A stretch of DNA of 64,000 nt from assembly GCF_001295925.1 (NCBI RefSeq), contig NZ_LJHQ01000008.1:1-64000 (forward strand). Reading direction: 5' to 3'. The first letter of the stretch is position 1. The number at the start of each line of letters is the position of its first letter. Origin of the DNA: Allobosea sp. AAP35 (lineage in GTDB: Bacteria > Pseudomonadota > Alphaproteobacteria > Rhizobiales > Beijerinckiaceae). Shown in pieces: positions 51,206 through 59,400 of the stretch. Made by a program: the position numbers and the translations under genes. The notes under the pieces were generated by a model that was given only the letters and a program-made list of their open reading frames with translations, searched no databases and was not told where the DNA came from.

Positions 51206-53653
51206 TCAGTACAGGCCGCCCGTGCCGGAGCCGACGCCGCGACCGCCGCCCGGCGAGACACTGAACGGAGCGCCGCCATCACCGGCGGTGCCGATGACCG
51301 AATAGCTGTCGGGCGGGGCCGTGCCGGGCTTGAAGGCTTCCAGGATGCCACCCTCGCCGCCCGAGCGCATGCCCGACTTGGGATCGACGCGGATCAGCTT
51401 GATGCCGGCCGGCACGCGAAACGGCGTCGCGGGCTTGTCCTTGAGCGCCGCCATCATGAAGTCGCGGAAAATCGGCGCCGCATACTGGCCGGCGGTGGCC
51501 GAGGTACCAAGCGACTTCGGCTTGTCGAAGCCCATATAAACGCCGACCGCGAGATCGGGCGAGAAGCCGACGAACCAGACGTCCTTGGCATCGTTGGTCG
51601 TGCCGGTCTTGCCGGCGAGCGGCTTGCCGACCGATTTGACCACGGTCGCGGTGCCGGCATTGACCACGCCTTCCATGATCGAGACCATCTGATAGGCCGT
51701 CAGCGGGTCGAGAACCTGGTCGCGGTTGTCGATCAGACGCGGCTCGCGCTGGTCGGCCCAGGCCGTCGCGTCGCAGCCTTCGCAAACGCGCTGGTCGTGC
51801 CGGAAGATGGTCGCGCCCCAGCGATCCTGGATGCGGTCGATCAGCGTCGGCCGGATCTTCCGCCCACCATTGACCAGCATCGCATAGGCCGCCGTCATCC
51901 GCATGACGGTGGTTTCGCCCGCGCCCAGCGACATCGACAGCACCGGCAGCATGTCGTCATAGACGCCGAAGCGGCGTGCATACTCCGCAATCAGCGGCAT
52001 GCCGACATCCTTGGCCAGCCGCACCGTCATCAGGTTCTTCGAGAACTGGATGCCGTAGCGCAGCGTCCGCGGGCCGGTGAACTTGCCGTCGTAATTGCTC
52101 GGCTGCCAGAGCCCAAGCCCGCCGCCCTGGTCGATCTCGATGGGCGCATCGAGCACGATCGAGGACGGCGTGTAGCCGTTGTCGAGCGCGGTGGCGTAGA
52201 CGAACGGCTTGAAGGACGAACCCGGCTGACGCAGCGCCTGCGTCGCGCGGTTGAACTCGGACTGGTCGTGGCTGAAGCCGCCGACCATCGCGAGCACACG
52301 GCCCGAAAACGGATCCATGACGGTGATCGCGCCGTTGACCTCCGGCAGCTGCCGCAGACGGACCTGGCCAGGGCGGTTGTCCATCGGTTCGACATAGACC
52401 ACGTCGCCGACGGAAACGGCCTGCGCCACGCGGGCGCGCCGCGTCCATTTGATGCCCTCGGCACCGAGGGTCACCGTCTCGCGATCGCCTCTCAGCACGC
52501 CGGAATTCTCGCGCAGGGGATGGAGGCCGAGGCGTGCACTATCGCCGGCGACATCGAGCACGACGGCCAGGCGCCAGGGCGCCACATCGCCCAGCACCGG
52601 CAGTTCGCCGATCGCCAGACCCCAGTCGCGGGCCTGTAGCTCGAGCTTCTGGATCGCGCCGCGCCAGCCACGGGCCTCGTCAAACCGAACCAGGCCATCG
52701 ACCAGCGCCTTGCGCGCCATCAGCTGCATCTTGGGATCGACTGTCGCCCGCACCGAAAGCCCGCCCTCGAGCAGCTTCTTTTCGCCATAGCGGTCCTGCA
52801 GCTCGCGCCTGATTTCCTCGGCGAAATAGCCGGCGGCGATGTTGTTGGGCGAGACGGTCCGCGCATTGACGCCCAGCGGCTGGTTCTTGGCGGCCTCGCC
52901 GACGGGGCGCGCGACAAACCCGTTCTCGACCATGCGGTCGATCACATAGTTGCGGCGCTCGATGGCGCGCTCGCGGTTGCGCAGCGGATGCAGATCGGTC
53001 GGCGCCTTGGGCAGCGCGGCCAGATAGGCTGCCTCCTGCAGATTGAGCTCATGCACCGACTTGCCGAAATAGTTCAGCGCGGCGGCGGCGATGCCATAGC
53101 TGCCCTGCCCCGGCGCCGGAGCGCCGAGATAGATCTCGTTCAGATAGAGTTCGAGGATCTTGTCCTTGGAATAGGTCGACTCGATTCGCAGCGCGACCAG
53201 CGCCTCGCGGATCTTGCGTTCGTAATTCTGCTCGGATCCGACGAGGAAGTTCTTGGCCACCTGCTGGGTGATGGTCGAGGCGCCCTGCGGACGCCTGCCA
53301 GCCGAGCGATTGCGAAAATTGGTGATGGCGGCGCGCACGAGGCCCTCGGGATCGACGCCAACATGCTTGTAGAAATTCTTGTCTTCGGCCGAGAGATAAG
53401 CCTCGATGATCAGCTTCGGCACGGCCTGAATCGGCAGATAGAGCCGACGTTCACGCGCGAATTCGGCGATCAGCGAGCCGTCGCCGGCATGGACGCGCGT
53501 CATCACCGGCGGCTCGTAATTCCGCAGCTGCGCCGAATCAGGCAGGTCCTTGGAGTAGTGCCAAAGGAATCCGCCCGCGACGACAGCCCCGATCACGAAA
53601 ACGATCGTGCCGGCAGCAAACATCCAACCGAACAGTCGCAGGATAAAGCGCAT
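51206..53653 (-). CDS. mrcA: Penicillin-binding protein 1A
   Basis: Bifunctional peptidoglycan synthase, 815 residues. An N-terminal membrane anchor (about 8-32) is followed by a GT51 glycosyltransferase with catalytic Glu90 (SAEDKNFYKHVGVD) and GASTITQQVAKN. An OB-like linker comes next, then the transpeptidase with Ser479 (SSFK), an SxN region around LSMSLGAGE and KTGTTND. The C-terminal tail is glycine-rich. It lies between amiC and prfB on the same strand, a common alphaproteobacterial order. Confidence 0.95.
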   Translation of the reverse strand: MRFILRLFGWMFAAGTIVFVIGAVVAGGFLWHYSKDLPDSAQLRNYEPPVMTRVHAGDGSLIAEFARERRLYLPIQAVPKLIIEAYLSAEDKNFYKHVGVDPEGLVRAAITNFRNRSAGRRPQGASTITQQVAKNFLVGSEQNYERKIREALVALRIESTYSKDKILELYLNEIYLGAPAPGQGSYGIAAAALNYFGKSVHELNLQEAAYLAALPKAPTDLHPLRNRERAIERRNYVIDRMVENGFVARPVGEAAKNQPLGVNARTVSPNNIAAGYFAEEIRRELQDRYGEKKLLEGGLSVRATVDPKMQLMARKALVDGLVRFDEARGWRGAIQKLELQARDWGLAIGELPVLGDVAPWRLAVVLDVAGDSARLGLHPLRENSGVLRGDRETVTLGAEGIKWTRRARVAQAVSVGDVVYVEPMDNRPGQVRLRQLPEVNGAITVMDPFSGRVLAMVGGFSHDQSEFNRATQALRQPGSSFKPFVYATALDNGYTPSSIVLDAPIEIDQGGGLGLWQPSNYDGKFTGPRTLRYGIQFSKNLMTVRLAKDVGMPLIAEYARRFGVYDDMLPVLSMSLGAGETTVMRMTAAYAMLVNGGRKIRPTLIDRIQDRWGATIFRHDQRVCEGCDATAWADQREPRLIDNRDQVLDPLTAYQMVSIMEGVVNAGTATVVKSVGKPLAGKTGTTNDAKDVWFVGFSPDLAVGVYMGFDKPKSLGTSATAGQYAAPIFRDFMMAALKDKPATPFRVPAGIKLIRVDPKSGMRSGGEGGILEAFKPGTAPPDSYSVIGTAGDGGAPFSVSPGGGRGVGSGTGGLY

Positions 53654-53796
53654 CTTTGGCCCTGGCTCTTGCCGCTACCGCTCCGGCACCCCCGAAGCAG
53701 CGGTTTGCAAAACATCTCTATAGCACCACGCACGTGGCGGAACCGTGGCCTGCGCACCACATCTCGCAGCCGCCGAACGCCGCCGCCGCTGCGGCC

Positions 53797-55110
53797 TCAG
53801 CGGCGGTTTTCGGCCGCCTTGCCGGCGGGCGCGCGAGCGCTGACGAAATAGCCCTCGACGGCTGCCGCCACGGCCTCCACCGCCTGGGCCCGCCATTGCG
53901 CCGAATTCAGCAGTTCGGCGTCCTTGGGGCTCGACATATAGCCCAGTTCGATCAGCACAGACGGCACGTCTGGCGCGCTCAGGACGCGGAAGCCGGCCGA
54001 GCGCAGCGGCACCTTGTGCATCTTCACCGAACCGCCGAGCTTTTCGACGAGATTGCGCGCGAAAACCGCAGAGAACGTTCGGGTCTCGCGTTTGGCGAGA
54101 TCCATCAGGATGCCCGCGACATCCTGCGTGTCCTCGCTGGTATCGAGCCCCGCGACACTGTCGGCCTGGTTTTCCTTGGCGGCAAGCCGTGCCGCTTCCG
54201 CGTCGGTGGCGCGCTCGGAGGCCGTGTAGACCGTTGCGCCGCGCACGTCCTGCGCCTGCGCCAGCGAATCGGCATGGATCGAGATGAACAGATCGGCCCC
54301 GGCCGCCCGCGCGATGGCGACACGCTCCGCCAGGGGCACGAAGCGGTCGTCCTCGCGGGTCATCAGCACGCGGTGGCGCCCGCCGGCTTCCAGTTGCTCT
54401 TTCAGCTTCGTCCCGAAAGCAAGAACCACGGACTTTTCGGCGATGGAGGCCACGACTGCGCCGGGGTCGATCCCGCCATGACCCGGGTCGATGACGATGG
54501 TCTGGCGCCGATCGCCGCTGGCAGCCTGCGCGGCAGCGACCGGGCCAGGCGACGGGTTCGGCCCGGAGATCGCTGAATCCCCTTCTGTCCCGCGTGAAGA
54601 TGTTTTGGCGACAGCGGCTTGGAACTCGGCACGAGTGGCCTTGCGCAGTTCGATGACGAGTTCGCCGAAGCCGCCGCGCAGCGGCCGCGATTCGGCCCGC
54701 ACCACGATTGCCGGCTGTGTCAGATCGATGATGATTCGCGCCTTGTCGGCGGTGAACAGGCCGAAACGGAAGGCGCCGACGACGCCACCGCTGCGGCGCG
54801 CGGCGGCCGGCTGGACCTGGAAATTGATCGACGGCAGATCGATGACGACGCGGTCGGGCCCGGCGAGGACCGATGCGGCGACCTCGACCGGCCGCGACAG
54901 CGCCATCGTCAGCCGTACGGTATCGCCGGCCTGCTCCAGCTTCGCATCGGTCGCGACCGGAAATTCATTGTGCGAGCGCCCATTCGCACTAGCCGACGCG
55001 ATGCCGACAACACCCAGCATGGCGCACAGCGCAACCCAGGCCACGAACCGCGTCCGCAGCCTCAGCAAGCCTGTATCGAGAAATCTGGGGGGAGGCGTCA
55101 GGTCATTCAT
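53797..55110 (-). CDS. N-acetylmuramoyl-L-alanine amidase
   Basis: Exported cell-wall hydrolase that splits daughter cells, AmiC type. Of 437 residues, a signal peptide covers about 20-45, an AMIN domain about 55-165 and an Amidase_3 catalytic domain about 205-425. Zinc-site stretches are DPGHGGIDPG, ISIHADSL and VLIELGYMSSPKDAELL, which holds the catalytic Glu. A low-complexity Ser/Pro/Ala linker separates the domains. It is divergent from rne and upstream of mrcA on the same strand; the three cell-wall/translation genes amiC-mrcA-prfB point the same way. Confidence 0.94.
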   Translation of the reverse strand: MNDLTPPPRFLDTGLLRLRTRFVAWVALCAMLGVVGIASASANGRSHNEFPVATDAKLEQAGDTVRLTMALSRPVEVAASVLAGPDRVVIDLPSINFQVQPAAARRSGGVVGAFRFGLFTADKARIIIDLTQPAIVVRAESRPLRGGFGELVIELRKATRAEFQAAVAKTSSRGTEGDSAISGPNPSPGPVAAAQAASGDRRQTIVIDPGHGGIDPGAVVASIAEKSVVLAFGTKLKEQLEAGGRHRVLMTREDDRFVPLAERVAIARAAGADLFISIHADSLAQAQDVRGATVYTASERATDAEAARLAAKENQADSVAGLDTSEDTQDVAGILMDLAKRETRTFSAVFARNLVEKLGGSVKMHKVPLRSAGFRVLSAPDVPSVLIELGYMSSPKDAELLNSAQWRAQAVEAVAAAVEGYFVSARAPAGKAAENRR

Positions 55111-55799
55111 CCCGAACTGTCGTCACCAAGGCTTAACCATAGCGACGCGACATCCTAACAGCCGGTTACCATGGCTTGGCACGGGGGTGAAGCGGCGGCG
55201 GTGAGCCGTGAAGCGGCGGCGAAACGTGATCGGAGGCAACCGGTATCGACGGCCAAGCCAGGATGATCTGAAAATCCGATGTGACTTGCAAATCGCGGTC
55301 ACCTGTCTGTAATGGGGATGGTTGCTTTGCAAGGCCGCCCATGGTGCGCATCCGGATCCGAGGATCCGTCGGCGTCCGGGGTTCGGCTGCAAAAGGCCAA
55401 CCACAACGGATCGTCCGCAGGCGGCCGGCGCCAGGTGCCCGTATTTCGGAGCTTCAGGCCGACGTCTCGCGAGCGTGCAATCGCGGTGGGCTTCGTCTCT
55501 CACGAGACAGGCGTGCTGCAGGTCAGGGCAGATGTCGGGGCATACGACGCCGCAGCGTTTATCGGTGAATCGTCAATACCTGCGGGACCGTGCCGGGCTT
55601 TGCGCCCGGTCGGGTTTCCCGAGCCGCCTTCCTGTCTCGATCGATCACTTCTCCGTCCCAGACGCCGGCTCGCGCCGGCTTATGCTCCTGCAACTTGCCG
55701 GCACGCGCCGGCTCATGCGCGGCGCCCCTGCCCGCGGCAGCGGACTGTTGTCCGCAGCCCGGCGGGTGTTGCTGGCCGTCGCGCCGATGGAACAGACCT
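55111..55799 (+). promoter_or_regulatory. Long structured rne leader region
   Basis: The 689 bases between divergent amiC and rne hold no credible gene. Near the rne start are several hairpins: CCGGGC/GCCCGG at 55,593-55,609, two near-identical 17-base self-complementary units at 55,664-55,680 and 55,697-55,713 (16 of 17 identical), and CTGCC/GGCAG about 55,728-55,740. RNase E genes are usually controlled through their own leader by cleavage, which fits this layout. Confidence 0.55.
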
Positions 55800-58730
55800 A
55801 TGGCCAACAAGATGCTCATCGACGCCACCCACCCGGAGGAGACCCGGGTCGTGGTGGTCCGCGGATCGCGGATCGAGGAATTTGATTTCGAGGCTGCCAG
55901 CCGCAAACCGCTGCGCGGCAATATCTACCTCGCCAAGGTGACGCGCGTGGAGCCCTCGCTCCAGGCCGCCTTCATCGAATATGGCGGAAATCGCCACGGC
56001 TTCCTCGCCTTCTCCGAAATCCATCCCGACTACTACCAGATCCCCGTCGCCGACCGGCAGGCCCTGCTGGCCGATGAGGCGCGCGCCGACCGCGAGGACG
56101 AGCGCGACGAGGAAAAGCGCGAGAAGCGCGGCCGCCGCGACCGCGGCCGCCGGGGCGACCGTGACGGCCGCGCCAAGAAGGCCGCAGGCGACGACACCGT
56201 CAGCGCCGAGGTGACCGACGGCGTCGAGACCGACGGCAAGGAAGCAGCGATGGTCAATGAAGGCGCTCCCGCCTTCGGCGAGCAGTTCGCGCCCGCGATT
56301 ACCGATTCGACGGGCGAGGATGCGATCGAGAATGCCGCGCCGCTGACCTTCGAAACGCACAGTGCCGAGACCGTGACACAGGAGGCCGGCGACTCCGGGT
56401 CCGAGGCCGCCGGTTCCGATGATGTCGCTTCCGAGGATGTCTCTTCCCAAGAGAGCGAAGCCCAAGAGAGCGAAGCCGAGGACGCGCAGGCCCGCAGGCC
56501 GGCTGACGACGATGAGGATGGCGCCACCGATGATGGCGACCATGAAGAGCCCGAGCAGCTCGGTGGCGGCGATGCCCTCGACGAGATGTCGGAGCGCCCG
56601 CAGCGCAGCTCGCGCCGCCAATACAAGATCCAGGAGGTGATCAAGCGCCGCCAGATCATCCTGGTCCAGGTCGTCAAGGAGGAGCGCGGCAACAAGGGCG
56701 CGGCCCTCACCACCTATCTCTCGCTCGCCGGCCGCTATTCGGTGTTGATGCCCAACACCGGCAAGGGCGGCGGCATCTCGCGCAAGATCACCAACACCGA
56801 CGACCGCAAGCGCCTGAAGGAGATCGCCCAGGAGCTCGAGGTTCCCGAGGGGATGGGGCTGATCCTGCGCACGGCGGGCGCCTCGCGCACCAAGGTCGAG
56901 ATCAAGCGCGACTACGAATATCTGATGCGGATGTGGGAGAGCGTGCGCGAGCTGACGCTGGCCTCGATCTCGCCGGCGCTGGTCTATGAGGAGGGCAACC
57001 TCGTCAAGCGCTCGATCCGCGATCTCTACAACAAGGATATCGACGAGGTTCACGTCGCGGGCGACGAGGCCTATCGCGAGGCCAAGGACTTCATGCGCAT
57101 GCTCATGCCGAGCCATGCCAAGAGCGTGAAGGCCTATCGCGAGCAGACGCCGCTCTTTGCCTCCTTCGGCATCGAGAGCCAGCTCGACGCGATGTTCTCC
57201 AGCACGGTGACGCTGAAGTCGGGCGGCTACATCGTCATCAACCAGACCGAGGCGCTGGTCGCCATCGACATCAACTCCGGGCGCTCGACCCGCGAGCACA
57301 ATATCGAGGACACCGCCCTCAAGACCAATCTCGAAGCGGCGGAGGAAATCTCCCGCCAGCTGCGCCTGCGCGACTTGGCCGGCCTCATCGTGATCGATTT
57401 CATCGACATGGAGGAGAACCGCAACAACCGCGCCGTCGAGAAGAAGCTGAAGGATTGCCTCAAGGACGACCGCGCCCGCATCCAGGTCGGCCGGATCTCG
57501 GCCTTCGGCCTGCTCGAGATGTCGCGCCAGCGCATCCGCACCGGCGTTCTCGAAAGCTCCTCGGTGCCCTGCCCGCATTGCGCCGGCGCCGGCATGATGC
57601 GTTCGGTCTCCTCGGTCTCGCTGCAGATTCTGCGCGCGCTGGAAGAGACGCTGATTAAGAGCGCCTCGCACAACCTGACCGTCCGGACCCGCCCGGAGGT
57701 CGCGCTTTACGTGCTCAACCAGAAGCGCGCCCATCTCGCCGAACTCGAGGCGCGCTTCGCCATCGCGATCAGCATCACGGTGGACGCCACCCTGCTCGGC
57801 ACGCGCTATTTCGAGGTCGAGCGCGGCGAGTTCGTCGGCAATGAGGGCCGCATCATCCCCTCCGCGATCAAGGCCGAGGCCGTCATCTCCGATGTCGACC
57901 ACGATGCGCTCGACGCGGCGGCCGAGGCCGAGGCGCTCGATGCCGAGAACGGGCCGATCGAGGCCGAGGCTGTGGCGACCGAGGCCGGTCCGCGCGAGGA
58001 CAAGGCCGAAGGCGAAGCCCGCGGCGAAGGTGGCCGCAAGCGTCGTCGTCGTCGTCGGCGGCGGCGTGGCGGCGAGCGTGACGCCAATGGCGTACGTCTC
58101 GACGGCGGCAGCGACGACGCCGATGGTGAAGGCGACGAGGACGGCGACGAAGAGGGCGACGAGCAGTCGGGCGACCTCGCGAGCGATGGCGGCGTGGCTG
58201 AAGGCGGCACGACTGACGGCGGCATGACCGGTGGCAACGCGACCGATGGCGGCATGAACGCTGCCGAGCCTGCGCCGGTCGATGAGACGCCGGTGGCCGG
58301 AACGCAGGACGCAGCGCCCGACGTCGCGGTCGCGGACAAGCCCAAGCGGGCCCGCCGCAGCCGCAAGCCCAAGGGCGACGATGCCCAGCCGCTGGACGTG
58401 GCCGCCGAGACCGTCACCGCCGAGGTTCCCGGGGCCGAGCTCGAAACCGCGCCCGTCGCAGCCGAGAAGCCCAAACGCAGCCGCGCACGCAAGAAGGTGG
58501 TCCCGATCACCGAAGGCGGCGAGGTCGCCGAAACCGCCGCTGCTGTGGCCGAGCCCGAGGCTCCCGCTCCGGCGCCGGTCGAGGCCGCTGCGCCGGTAAC
58601 CCATGCCGAGCCTGCTGCGGAACCCGAGCCGGTTGCCGTTCAGGAGCCGGTCGCGGTCGTGCTGACCCCGCCCGATCCGGACCGCCCCAAGCGCGGCGGC
58701 TGGTGGAACAAGCTGGCCGGCCGAGGTTGA
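55800..58730 (+). CDS. rne: Ribonuclease E
   Basis: Main endonuclease of RNA decay and rRNA processing, 976 residues. The N-terminal S1 domain is split by a long acidic, Arg/Glu-rich insertion (about 95-270), as in other alphaproteobacteria. The catalytic DNase-I-like part has metal-binding Asp490 (VAIDINSG) and Asp533 (IVIDFIDME). The zinc-link CPHC is at 591-594. The C-terminal 300 residues are a disordered scaffold with an Arg-rich RNA-binding stretch (RKRRRRRRRRRG region) and Ala/Pro/Glu-rich pieces, ending in a conserved-looking RGGWWNKLAG. ATG 55800 starts the usual MANKMLIDA. A strong terminator follows. Confidence 0.96.
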   Translation: MANKMLIDATHPEETRVVVVRGSRIEEFDFEAASRKPLRGNIYLAKVTRVEPSLQAAFIEYGGNRHGFLAFSEIHPDYYQIPVADRQALLADEARADREDERDEEKREKRGRRDRGRRGDRDGRAKKAAGDDTVSAEVTDGVETDGKEAAMVNEGAPAFGEQFAPAITDSTGEDAIENAAPLTFETHSAETVTQEAGDSGSEAAGSDDVASEDVSSQESEAQESEAEDAQARRPADDDEDGATDDGDHEEPEQLGGGDALDEMSERPQRSSRRQYKIQEVIKRRQIILVQVVKEERGNKGAALTTYLSLAGRYSVLMPNTGKGGGISRKITNTDDRKRLKEIAQELEVPEGMGLILRTAGASRTKVEIKRDYEYLMRMWESVRELTLASISPALVYEEGNLVKRSIRDLYNKDIDEVHVAGDEAYREAKDFMRMLMPSHAKSVKAYREQTPLFASFGIESQLDAMFSSTVTLKSGGYIVINQTEALVAIDINSGRSTREHNIEDTALKTNLEAAEEISRQLRLRDLAGLIVIDFIDMEENRNNRAVEKKLKDCLKDDRARIQVGRISAFGLLEMSRQRIRTGVLESSSVPCPHCAGAGMMRSVSSVSLQILRALEETLIKSASHNLTVRTRPEVALYVLNQKRAHLAELEARFAIAISITVDATLLGTRYFEVERGEFVGNEGRIIPSAIKAEAVISDVDHDALDAAAEAEALDAENGPIEAEAVATEAGPREDKAEGEARGEGGRKRRRRRRRRRGGERDANGVRLDGGSDDADGEGDEDGDEEGDEQSGDLASDGGVAEGGTTDGGMTGGNATDGGMNAAEPAPVDETPVAGTQDAAPDVAVADKPKRARRSRKPKGDDAQPLDVAAETVTAEVPGAELETAPVAAEKPKRSRARKKVVPITEGGEVAETAAAVAEPEAPAPAPVEAAAPVTHAEPAAEPEPVAVQEPVAVVLTPPDPDRPKRGGWWNKLAGRG

Positions 58731-58741
58731 CGACAATAAAG

Positions 58742-58771
58742 GCCGCTGCGGGACACCGCAGCGGCTTTTTT
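58742..58771 (+). terminator. Rho-independent terminator of rne
   Basis: GCCGCTGCGG (58,742-58,751) pairs perfectly with CCGCAGCGGC (58,756-58,765) across GACA, followed by six T. Confidence 0.95.
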
Positions 58772-58796
58772 CACGGTGTGCAGCGCCGCAAAGCTT

Positions 58797-58829
58797 ATTT
58801 CGTATTCAATTTCGTACCAAACATGGTAT
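58797..58829. promoter_or_regulatory. Candidate operator of the toxin-antitoxin operon
   Basis: A direct repeat ATTTCGTA (58,797 and 58,809) and an inverted pair GTACCA/TGGTAT (58,814-58,819 and 58,824-58,829) lie in an AT-rich stretch before the antitoxin gene. Phd-type antitoxins repress their own operon through such sites. Confidence 0.45.
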
Positions 58830-58863
58830 CATGTCGACGGGAGTTGTTTGGTGGAGACGCGAC

Positions 58864-59121
58864 ATGAAGCCGGCACTGCAGCGAGTTGAAGCGGAATATG
58901 CCGTTAGCGTCTCGACGCTGAAAAAAAGTCCCTCGGCAGTGATCGATGACGCGAAGGGGATGCCTGTCGCGGTTCTGAACCACAACCGCGTCATGGCTTA
59001 CATGGTCCCGGCCGACACCTATGAGGCGATGCTGGAGCGGCTCGACGACTTGGCGCTGATCGAGATCGTCAAGTCTCGCGCCGACGAGATCGGCGTGTCG
59101 GTCACGCTTGATGAGCTATAG
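58864..59121 (+). CDS. Phd/YefM-family antitoxin
   Basis: Small antitoxin that binds and neutralises the RelE-type toxin encoded next to it and represses the operon. The 85-residue protein has the Phd fold signature VSVSTLKKSPSAVIDDAKGMPVAVLNHNRVMAYMVPADTYEAMLE. Its C-terminal toxin-wrapping helix is IEIVKSRADEIGVSVTLDEL. ATG 58864 follows GGTGGAGA; an upstream ATG at 58831 is less well placed. It overlaps the toxin gene by 11 bases. Confidence 0.92.
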   Translation: MKPALQRVEAEYAVSVSTLKKSPSAVIDDAKGMPVAVLNHNRVMAYMVPADTYEAMLERLDDLALIEIVKSRADEIGVSVTLDEL

Positions 59122-59392
59122 GCTCGCCTTCCTGCCCTCAGCGCAAAAGGAATGGCGCAAGCTCGGCGACACGGTGCGCGATCAATTCAAGAAAAAGCTG
59201 GCCGAGCGCTTGCTTCATCCGCGCATCGCCGCCGACGCCCTTCACGGAATGCCCCAGCACTACAAAGTCAAGCTGCGGCAGGCCGGGTATCGATTGGTCT
59301 ATCGGGTCGACGACGACGTCCTGACGGTCCTCGTCGTCGCTGTGGGCCGGCGCGATCACTCCGACGTTTACGAGGCCGCCAAGAGGCGCTGA
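59111..59392 (+). CDS. RelE-family mRNA-interferase toxin
   Basis: Ribosome-dependent mRNA endonuclease toxin, 93 residues. RelE landmarks are LAFLPSAQKEWRKL, a middle basic helix and KVKLRQAGYRLVYRVDDD with the conserved Arg pair, then VVAVGRRDHSDVY. All regions are intact, so it should be active when the antitoxin is lost. ATG 59111 lies inside the end of the antitoxin gene (11-base overlap), the usual coupling. It converges with the mscS-type gene nine bases away. Confidence 0.93.
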   Translation: MSYRLAFLPSAQKEWRKLGDTVRDQFKKKLAERLLHPRIAADALHGMPQHYKVKLRQAGYRLVYRVDDDVLTVLVVAVGRRDHSDVYEAAKRR

Positions 59393-59400
59393 GATCAGGT

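Noticed and set aside
55713..58736. Open frame of about 1000 codons antisense to rne
   Set aside because: It mirrors the GC-rich codon pattern of rne, has low-complexity composition and no family features. Rne itself has all catalytic motifs.
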